A DNA stretch of 5,089 nucleotides, from positions 1 through 5,089 of the forward strand of contig JACQVM010000347.1 of assembly GCA_016209785.1 (NCBI GenBank). The letters are read 5' to 3'. Within the stretch, counting starts at the first letter, position 1; every line of letters begins with the position of its first letter. Shown piece after piece: positions 1 through 5,089 of the stretch. The notes under the pieces are model-generated. The model was not told the origin of the DNA and ran no database searches. It was given only the letters and a program-made list of their open reading frames with translations. A program made the translations under genes and the position numbers. Origin of the DNA: Candidatus Melainabacteria bacterium. GTDB lineage: Bacteria > Cyanobacteriota > Vampirovibrionia > Obscuribacterales > Obscuribacteraceae.

Positions 1-1963
1 GAATTACTACCCAGTAAAATCGCCATAAAGACAAAGTAATTACTGCATTTAGCCAGTTTGCAAAAACAGGCCTAAACAACTTCCCAACCTTATCTGGCCA
101 AGCGAAAAAGCTTGCTGCAATTGGCCCTAGCAGCAACAAATAACACATAAACACAAGCTGATAAGCACATAACGCTATCAACATGACACTCATGAAGTAA
201 TTCAGCACATTGAAGAAAAGCTGCATAATTTGGCTTAGCCAGCGCTGCTTCTCGGGAACAACTTTGTCCTCTTGTTGCTCAGCAGCTTTACCTTGTCCGG
301 CAGCTACTTCTGCTTGCTGATCAGGGGATGATGATCCACCCATAAACAGTTTGAGCAGATTCAGAAACTTATTCCAGCCGCTACCGCCACCTGCCATTAT
401 ATTTGCAGCCTGCGTGAACTGTGTCAGTCCACCTCCACCAGATCCACTACTGGAAGACTGGTTACCCCCACCAGGGATGCTACCGCCAACAACATCACCA
501 CTTGCTCCCAGTGGCTTGCCTTCAGTGGTTGTCTGACCACCTCCTGGTGGCAATACTGCATTTACCTCATTGCCAGGTGGCGGGTTATACATCTGCTCTG
601 ACATATAGGCTGAAATTACACCGGGGCTAACCCATGGTTTGACACTTTCTGCCATAGAATTTCCAACATCAATTGCGTAGCTGATAATTAGCTGTGTAGC
701 AGGTATCAAGAAAATAGCAATAATGGCGCGCAGAATACCCTCAAAGGGTGTTCCTGCGTCTTCATGAGAGCCAAGTATGCCGCGACTCACAAAGCTTTTG
801 ACATGAGTCAACACAGCACCAGGCAACAAAAAGAGTATGGCCATGGGCAAAAAGACAAGCTTGTACATCTGCTGAACCATCCACACTGCCTGTCGAGCCA
901 GCTTCTGGCGATTATGAGCTGAGGTTGGTATTGCTGCATTTTCATTGGCAACATTTATAAGTGCTGCACTTCCGGCCGCGGCCCCACCCCCACCTGAAGG
1001 TCCAAACGCTCCACTGCCGCCCGACAATAATCCAGTAAGCCCGCTAAGGCTTGTACCGCCAAAGAAACTACTTAATGGATTACCACCACCTCCTGAGCTA
1101 CTAGACTTAGTGCCACCACCTTTGCTGCCTACATCAGCCCCTTCGCCAACAAGCCAGTTGACTGAGTTCATGAAAGTAGACTCACCAGCGCCAGCAAAGC
1201 TGTTGGCAGCAGACGCTCCTTGCATTTGTCCTGTGTTAACTGCCAACCACATAAACCGCTCAGGATCAAAAAGAAGCTCTAGAAATCGTTGTTTATTCTC
1301 ACGATCAAGAATTTGAAACTGTGTATCTGACAAAGGCAAGCCATTGACCCCACTTAAGGCAGTGGAAAAAAGCTCCTCGTCACGTTTGGTCTTTGGTTTA
1401 TCTGTAGCATAAAGCTTGGGCTGCGTGTAACAAGCAGGAATTGGACAAGGTATTTGTGGTTGATGGTGTAGTTCTGCCAGCGGCAGCCAATGCCCAATGC
1501 CAGTGCAGTGAACATGGCAAATGTCATAAGCCAGCACAATTCCTAAGCCAGGACCAACTGATTCACGGATATTAACTGGGCCCTTGCCTTGAGTAGTAAC
1601 CCGGGTCTTTGTGCCTTTAGCAGTTTTCGATGTCTTTACTTTAGTAACATCATGATCAAAAGCACTTTTGGCATAAGGAAACCTTTTGAAATAATTTTTC
1701 CTTACATCAAAAGATGTGACTTCATTTACATCCTTAGCATTCCCAACTGCTTGAGCACCCGTGCCTGTCTTGCCGCCCTTGCTGCCTTTAGAGCCTTGTG
1801 CCAGCAATATGGTGCCTTCTTCCGAGAACTTCTTAGCTGTCCAGTCTTCAGCCAAAACCCATTGCACGCTGGTGAAAAACAGCACTGTAACTACCACGGC
1901 AGTCATAAATATTCGTTGTCTTGCGTTGGGTACCGGATTCCCAGTAGTGTATCTGCTAGGCAT
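1..1963 (-). CDS. VirB6/TrbL-like polytopic membrane protein with secreted N-terminal domain (partial, C-terminus outside window)
   Basis: The frame is open for 654 codons from an ATG at 1963 to the left edge, with no stop, so the C-terminus is missing. Residues 1-38 form a signal peptide with a long polar n-region, a hydrophobic core at about 21-35 and a likely cut after VLA. Residues 39-366 should be extracytoplasmic; they carry a four-cysteine cluster (C149, C153, C173, C178) amid many histidines, and a Gly/Ser-rich linker at about 275-334. Helices at about 367-387 and 410-431 flank a basic, probably cytoplasmic loop. A roughly 145-residue loop with Gly/Ser/Pro stretches follows, then a long hydrophobic block at about 577-622 containing LLLLGP, then KLFRPVFANW and another helix. 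This layout (periplasmic N-terminus, large central periplasmic loop, hydrophobic block with Gly-Pro and a following Trp) resembles VirB6/TrbL, the inner-membrane channel subunit of type IV secretion. It is the last gene in the window and starts 10 bases after the lipoprotein gene. An in-frame stop just upstream limits the start; Met20 lacks a ribosome binding site. The reading frame is certain, the family likely but unproven. Confidence 0.85.
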   Translation of the reverse strand, partial: MPSRYTTGNPVPNARQRIFMTAVVVTVLFFTSVQWVLAEDWTAKKFSEEGTILLAQGSKGSKGGKTGTGAQAVGNAKDVNEVTSFDVRKNYFKRFPYAKSAFDHDVTKVKTSKTAKGTKTRVTTQGKGPVNIRESVGPGLGIVLAYDICHVHCTGIGHWLPLAELHHQPQIPCPIPACYTQPKLYATDKPKTKRDEELFSTALSGVNGLPLSDTQFQILDRENKQRFLELLFDPERFMWLAVNTGQMQGASAANSFAGAGESTFMNSVNWLVGEGADVGSKGGGTKSSSSGGGGNPLSSFFGGTSLSGLTGLLSGGSGAFGPSGGGGAAAGSAALINVANENAAIPTSAHNRQKLARQAVWMVQQMYKLVFLPMAILFLLPGAVLTHVKSFVSRGILGSHEDAGTPFEGILRAIIAIFLIPATQLIISYAIDVGNSMAESVKPWVSPGVISAYMSEQMYNPPPGNEVNAVLPPGGGQTTTEGKPLGASGDVVGGSIPGGGNQSSSSGSGGGGLTQFTQAANIMAGGGSGWNKFLNLLKLFMGGSSSPDQQAEVAAGQGKAAEQQEDKVVPEKQRWLSQIMQLFFNVLNYFMSVMLIALCAYQLVFMCYLLLLGPIAASFFAWPDKVGKLFRPVFANWLNAVITLSLWRFYWVVI

Positions 1964-1973
1964 ATAAGCTTAG

Positions 1974-3881
1974 CTACCTCCTCAACTGTACGTTTCTGCC
2001 GCCATCGGTCAGCGCTACAGATAACCTGTCATTCCAAGGACGTCCAAAAATAGTAATGATCCCACTGACCTCCTGGTTAGGTTTAACTAAAGTAGTATCA
2101 AAATCAGCCCGTACAGTTGCTTCCGACAGTAGATGATTGCCTTCAGACACTGTAAGCCCTTCTGGATTAAAGCTAAAGTTGTCTGAGCCTGTGTTGCGGA
2201 TAGAAACCTTTAACACAGACTTTCTTGGTGTAATGCTCACGTCTTTCAGTTGGAAAGCAATAGGTTGGACTGCTGGGCTGTCCACAGCAACAGCCTCATT
2301 AGTCACACTGCTACTTGCCGCTGGCGCTTGCGCAACCTCGCGAGAAGTTGCTACATCAGGGACATTTCCCGAGCCTGCTTTCTTTCCTTTCTTCTTAGAA
2401 TCAGCTTTTGTAGTTGCCTGGGCTACACCTACTTCAGCTTCTACTGTTGGGTCCTTTTTCTGGGGCTTGCCAAAACCAAACCATGATCCTAGACCACCAC
2501 CTCCAGAAGAGGCTACTTTAGACGTGTCAGAAGAAGCAGTGTTTGTGCTGTCACCAGAGGCTAATGACTCGACAGAAGGAGCTATGCCTGAGACCCGGCC
2601 AATAATGGTACGAGCTGCTTGGCTCCCACCTGCCGATGCAAGCTCCAACTGAGAGGCCCTCATATCTTCTTTGGCTGAGTCTGCTTCACTTTGCGCCTGG
2701 GACAAATCTGCGGCAGCACGCTGCTCTTCGGCAGCACTTCCAGACACTTCCATCTCTTGCTTGCGGGCAGCTACTGTTTGCTCAGCTAAAGCAAACTTAT
2801 TGAAAGTATAAAGATAGCGGTAGTAAGCCTGCACCAAATCAGATTGTAGTTTTTTAACAGTCGGTGCTATACGCTTATCTAACGCTATGGGCTTAAACAC
2901 AGCCTCGACCTGACGTTGGGAGGCTGCAAACGAGCCTTTGGTTGACTCAGTTGGCAAACTTACATCTATTTTGTCCAACTCACCTGAGACTTTATTATCC
3001 TTAGCTGCAAGTTTCTGCAATGGAGATTGAGCTAAAGCTCCTTTCCAAAGAACCTTTAAATCATCACGTTGTTTGTAGCCTGAACGTGTCTCCATGCCAG
3101 TCGGTGTTATAGGTACAAAAGAAGCCAGTTTCTTGTTGCGCTTCCATGAACTTGCATCTTCACCCTCGCCAGAAGTCCCATTGTTACGCAAGCCTGAACC
3201 AAACAATGCCGGTCGGGCTGGTGCTTGAACTTGTTGAGCCGGCTGCGTTGCATATGCTGGATTAGCATATTGGTTGGCGTAATACGGATTGCCATAATAA
3301 GGATTACCATAAGCGTCCACCGGAGCAGAGCCATAAGGCATCGGCTGAGCTTGAGTCGAGAGCGTCACAGCAGGAGGCGGAGGCACCAAACCGCCACCTC
3401 CAGAACCTGGTGGGGGTGGTGGCACCGCAGGACCACCATAGAAACCACCATAACTTGCTACTTGGGCCTGAGCGGCAACAGTAGCTGGATCAGGCTCAGG
3501 ACCCAACTGAGCAAAAGGCACCGATGCAGCCTGGGCTTCAGCGGCCGGCTCAGCAGCACTGACAATTGGTCCACCTGTCATTTGACCTGAAATGGACGAG
3601 GTACCAACCTGAGGAAGCCCAGATAAATAAGCTTGAGTGTTTGTCTCAATGCCTAAATCAGCTCCCATAAGTTGTCCTTGCTGTGCTAGAGCCACCTGTC
3701 TAGCGCTTTCTTCATCTTTTTGTACCTTAGCTAAGACAGCCGGGTCAGCTTTCGGTCTCAGTGAGCCTAAAACACCTGACCCACCTCCCAAAACCACTTG
3801 AGAGCTGCCTGCCCCTCCTGACTCCCGGCTACAGCCTGTAACTAAAGTTAAAACTACAAAGGCAAGACAAATGCGCTCCAT
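1974..3881 (-). CDS. Predicted outer-membrane lipoprotein with Pro/Tyr-rich spacer, helical hairpin-like region and C-terminal beta-rich domain
   Basis: The product has 635 residues. It opens with a short basic n-region, a hydrophobic core and the lipobox LVTGC, with the lipidated Cys at 17 and Ser at +2. In Gram-negative Lol sorting, that predicts outer-membrane delivery. C17 is the only cysteine left after processing. Next come an Ala/Gln-rich stretch, a proline-glycine block (about 151-170), a Tyr-Asn-Pro repeat (about 190-212), and a charged region (about 240-330). A helical segment at about 333-430 (QAYYRYLYTFNKFALAEQ, then AADLSQAQSEA) resembles a TolC-family coiled-coil hairpin. A Gly/Ser linker and a Lys-rich patch (about 492-501) lead to residues 540-635, which alternate as in an Ig-like or DUF4352-like beta-sandwich. 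I chose the ATG at 3881 over the in-frame ATG at 3911 because AGGAGC lies just before it and it gives a compact lipoprotein signal. It sits between the small secreted protein and the VirB6-like gene, so a role as an outer-membrane core part of the same machine is plausible. I do not recognise the whole protein. Confidence 0.88.
   Translation of the reverse strand: MERICLAFVVLTLVTGCSRESGGAGSSQVVLGGGSGVLGSLRPKADPAVLAKVQKDEESARQVALAQQGQLMGADLGIETNTQAYLSGLPQVGTSSISGQMTGGPIVSAAEPAAEAQAASVPFAQLGPEPDPATVAAQAQVASYGGFYGGPAVPPPPPGSGGGGLVPPPPAVTLSTQAQPMPYGSAPVDAYGNPYYGNPYYANQYANPAYATQPAQQVQAPARPALFGSGLRNNGTSGEGEDASSWKRNKKLASFVPITPTGMETRSGYKQRDDLKVLWKGALAQSPLQKLAAKDNKVSGELDKIDVSLPTESTKGSFAASQRQVEAVFKPIALDKRIAPTVKKLQSDLVQAYYRYLYTFNKFALAEQTVAARKQEMEVSGSAAEEQRAAADLSQAQSEADSAKEDMRASQLELASAGGSQAARTIIGRVSGIAPSVESLASGDSTNTASSDTSKVASSGGGGLGSWFGFGKPQKKDPTVEAEVGVAQATTKADSKKKGKKAGSGNVPDVATSREVAQAPAASSSVTNEAVAVDSPAVQPIAFQLKDVSITPRKSVLKVSIRNTGSDNFSFNPEGLTVSEGNHLLSEATVRADFDTTLVKPNQEVSGIITIFGRPWNDRLSVALTDGGRNVQLRR
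1977..1982 (-). promoter_or_regulatory. Ribosome binding site of the VirB6-like gene, inside the preceding gene's last codons
   Basis: The minus strand reads AGGAGG here, a perfect Shine-Dalgarno core, followed directly by the TAG stop of the lipoprotein gene. It lies 13 bases from the ATG at 1963, longer than the usual 5-9. The six bases are also the last two codons (Arg-Arg) of the lipoprotein. This layout favours translational coupling, with terminating ribosomes re-initiating on the next gene. Confidence 0.7.
3246..3314 (-). repeat. Tyr-Asn-Pro repeat within the lipoprotein
   Basis: About 23 residues read as degenerate copies of (Y/A)-(G/A)-N-(P/Q)-Y-(Y/A), including GNPYY twice in a row, then ANQYA and ANPAYA. 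The underlying codons differ between copies, so the pattern seems to be kept at protein level and is not a fresh DNA duplication. It follows a proline block and probably forms an extended spacer. Confidence 0.7.
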
Positions 3882-3884
3882 ATT

Positions 3885-3890
3885 GCTCCT
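3885..3890 (-). promoter_or_regulatory. Ribosome binding site that decides the lipoprotein start
   Basis: The minus strand reads AGGAGC, three bases ahead of the ATG at 3881 (four counted from AGGAG). It lies downstream of the alternative in-frame ATG at 3911, which has no comparable site and overlaps the stop of the preceding gene. The short spacing is slightly suboptimal but clearly favours 3881. Confidence 0.7.
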
Positions 3891-3900
3891 GGCTGTCACA

Positions 3901-4554
3901 CTATTTAGCATTCAGCAACCTGCCTCGCACATTGGACTCAGTACGGGAGGCACTTCCGCCAGAAGCAGAACCCGAGCCAGATCCATAGCCGCCGCCATAA
4001 CTTTGGACGGCAGGAGCACTATAGTTGCCAACAGAACGGCCTGCACTAGGTGACATTCCCCGTGGCGCTCCAGCTCCTACACCCTTGCCTTGATTTAACA
4101 TCTTGCCCATTAACTGATTTGTTGACTGCGCTCCTGGAAGAGCTCCCCTTGGTCCCATGCCCCGAGCTGGTATGTTTGAAGGCCCACCAAAACCAGATTT
4201 AGGTAGCGATCCTAAACCCTCTGGTGCTGACCGGAAACCTTGATTTGGTCCACCCAATTGCAGCCCTCCGGCTGGAAGACTACTTCCTGGACCACCATAA
4301 GCACCCCCTCCAGAGCCACCAGCTCCGCCTGCACCCATGGGTCCAGGGGGTATCTCAATGCTGCCTGCTTGCTGGGGTGCTTCACGAAAGTCGCGAATAA
4401 TAGGACGATCGTCAATAATTTGAAACTGCCTCGGGGAATTGTAAAACTTAGTTTTTTCAAGAGCGTCTGTTTTTACCCTTTGGGCTTGAGCTGGCAAGGC
4501 CATTACTGCAATAGTTATGCCAAGCATAAGCCCCACTACAAATGACCTTCTCAT
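3901..4554 (-). CDS. Small secreted Gly-rich protein of unknown function
   Basis: The product has 217 residues. Residues 1-24 are a classical Sec signal peptide: two arginines after Met, a hydrophobic core, and a PAQA cleavage site before Gln25. A short ordered-looking segment follows (about 26-70) with charged and aromatic residues and the motif DDRPIIRDFREAP. From about 71 to 209 the chain is dominated by Gly, Ser, Pro and Ala with scattered Arg and Tyr, probably disordered. It closes with a polar tail (TESNVRGRLLNAK). There is no cysteine. The ATG has AGGAG seven bases upstream, an ideal spacing. The gene starts 29 bases after the gene to its right and ends 19 bases before the lipoprotein start. 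The only part likely to be conserved and functional is the N-terminal 45 residues of the mature protein. An envelope accessory role in the same machine is inferred from context alone; I recognise no family. Confidence 0.85.
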   Translation of the reverse strand: MRRSFVVGLMLGITIAVMALPAQAQRVKTDALEKTKFYNSPRQFQIIDDRPIIRDFREAPQQAGSIEIPPGPMGAGGAGGSGGGAYGGPGSSLPAGGLQLGGPNQGFRSAPEGLGSLPKSGFGGPSNIPARGMGPRGALPGAQSTNQLMGKMLNQGKGVGAGAPRGMSPSAGRSVGNYSAPAVQSYGGGYGSGSGSASGGSASRTESNVRGRLLNAK

Positions 4555-4561
4555 ATGAAAA

Positions 4562-4566
4562 CTCCT
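4562..4566 (-). promoter_or_regulatory. Ribosome binding site of the small secreted protein gene
   Basis: AGGAG on the minus strand lies seven bases upstream of the ATG at 4554, the best-spaced Shine-Dalgarno site in the window. It sits in the 29-base gap between genes, which has no room for a conventional promoter or terminator. Confidence 0.75.
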
Positions 4567-4583
4567 TTGGGAAACCCACCAAA

Positions 4584-5089
4584 CTAAAACCTAACGCCGG
4601 TCATTCCGCCCACTTTATTTAGTGGACCTCTGACAATAGGCGGTGCTCGAAAACCTTTTTTCTTATTGGAATAACGATAACTAAATTCATCTTCTGGTAA
4701 AGATAAGTCTTGAGTAGTACTTTGGCTCACCACCACAGGGGTTGGGGCATCCGGTGCTTGTGCCTCTTCAGGTCTGTCATTAAGCCTAGGCTCCCTACCC
4801 AAGGCCTTCAGGTCCTTAGCTGACGCACCCGTGTACTGCGGTGGCGGCGCACCAGGGGCGGCACCTGTGTTGGTGTTGGTGCTGTAGTAGTCGCTACCAG
4901 GGGTTCTTGCCTTGTAATAGCCTGACCCGCCCGAGCCTTTAGCTGGCACGCCAGGATCAACAGCTTTGTAATACCCAGGACCACTAGATTTTGGCAAAAA
5001 GGCACCAGGAGCCACGTGTCCATAATGCTGGTGGTAAGTAGGTGAAATAGCAGAAGCTCCAGCAGAAGCCCCGGCGCTGGCGGCTCCGC
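4584..5089 (-). CDS. Low-complexity Gly/Ala/Tyr-rich protein, 5' end outside window
   Basis: The frame stays open to the right edge, so 167 residues plus part of a codon are visible and the true start is not. From the edge inwards there is an Ala-Gly-Ala-Ser repeat, a His/Tyr-rich patch (YHQHYGH), and a repeated GYYKA segment. A Pro/Gly/Thr-rich stretch follows, then a more charged C-terminal part ending in EDEFSYRYSNKKKGFRAPP and a Val-Arg-Phe tail. The last 45 residues look most ordered. A GTG at 5015 is in frame but lacks a ribosome binding site, and the repeat composition continues upstream through it, so it is unlikely to be the start. The signal peptide status cannot be seen. Composition and position match the secreted Gly-rich gene that follows 29 bases later, suggesting another extracytoplasmic or surface component of the same operon. 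I recognise no family. Confidence 0.78.
   Translation of the reverse strand, partial: GAASAGASAGASAISPTYHQHYGHVAPGAFLPKSSGPGYYKAVDPGVPAKGSGGSGYYKARTPGSDYYSTNTNTGAAPGAPPPQYTGASAKDLKALGREPRLNDRPEEAQAPDAPTPVVVSQSTTQDLSLPEDEFSYRYSNKKKGFRAPPIVRGPLNKVGGMTGVRF
4878..4982 (-). repeat. GYYKA protein repeats in the partial gene
   Basis: Two copies of G-x-G-Y-Y-K-A-x-x-P-G, 18 residues apart, are followed by a third degenerate copy (SDYYS). The copies use partly different codons. Aromatic Tyr pairs in a Gly/Pro context are typical of extended, adhesive or multivalent low-complexity segments. Confidence 0.65.
5049..5072 (-). repeat. 12-base tandem repeat encoding Ala-Gly-Ala-Ser units
   Basis: Two adjacent 12-base units (plus strand agcagaagctcc and agcagaagcccc) differ at one base. 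A more diverged third unit, ggcgctggcggc, follows to the right at 5073-5084. They are in frame and add four residues per copy, so slippage here would change length without breaking the frame. Confidence 0.7.

Noticed and set aside
945..1316. A Pro-rich plus-strand reading frame opposite the VirB6-like gene
   Set aside because: Its proline runs are the complement of the Gly codons in the linker on the other strand; the minus-strand frame is open for 654 codons with membrane helices.
1354..1539. A short minus-strand frame with a hydrophobic start
   Set aside because: It lies wholly inside the VirB6-like gene in another frame, with no ribosome binding site.
1589..2053. A 154-codon plus-strand frame spanning the junction of the last two genes
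   Set aside because: It runs against two well-supported minus-strand genes and shows no recognisable domain; it is a shadow.
2137..2652. A 171-codon plus-strand reading frame opposite the lipoprotein gene
   Set aside because: It mirrors the Gly/Ala/Ser-rich coding of the minus-strand gene, and the opposite frame has clear signal, linker and domain structure.
3882..3911. In-frame ATG at 3911 as the lipoprotein start, giving 10 extra residues and an overlap with the preceding gene
   Set aside because: The AGGAGC site lies between 3911 and 3881 and serves the latter. The shorter form has a compact, typical lipoprotein signal. The longer form is not excluded, since it would still carry the lipobox.
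4555..4583. Promoter or terminator in the largest gap between genes
   Set aside because: The gap is 29 bases, contains the ribosome binding site of the next gene, and shows no hairpin with a T-run.
5013..5015. GTG at 5015 as the start of the partial gene
   Set aside because: The frame continues open to the window edge with matching low-complexity composition, and no Shine-Dalgarno precedes the GTG.

Overview
The window is one side of a tightly packed, unidirectional gene cluster. All four genes lie on the minus strand, separated by only 29, 19 and 10 bases, and both end genes run off the window. In transcription order (right to left) they are: a partial Gly/Ala/Ser- and Tyr-rich protein (4584-5089, N-terminus missing); a small secreted Gly-rich protein (3901-4554); a large predicted outer-membrane lipoprotein (1974-3881); and a polytopic membrane protein with a signal peptide and a long extracytoplasmic N-terminal domain (1-1963, C-terminus missing). 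Each of the three genes whose start is visible has an AGGAG-type ribosome binding site. No promoter or terminator is visible, so this looks like the inside of an operon. There is no gene-free stretch longer than 30 bases, and the plus-strand reading frames are shadows.

The best reading is an envelope-spanning machine, most likely a divergent type IV secretion or conjugation system. The evidence is the last gene. After its signal sequence and periplasmic domain it has paired membrane helices, a large extracytoplasmic loop, and then a hydrophobic block with a Leu-Gly-Pro motif and a following Trp, all resembling VirB6/TrbL inner-membrane channel proteins. The lipoprotein would fit an outer-membrane core component: it has an N-terminal lipid anchor, a Pro/Tyr-rich spacer, a helical segment resembling the TolC hairpin, and a C-terminal beta-rich domain. 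The two smaller proteins match no family I recognise. The system assignment rests mainly on one gene and is an inference.

The organism is a diderm bacterium, judged from the lipobox with Ser at +2. The base composition is mid-range and the Shine-Dalgarno sites are canonical. Long Gly/Ser/Pro linkers in every protein, and little similarity to proteobacterial T4SS proteins, suggest a lineage outside the well-studied Proteobacteria. A non-photosynthetic cyanobacterial relative (Melainabacteria/Vampirovibrionia) is one possibility, but this is a weak guess from style, not from a marker gene.
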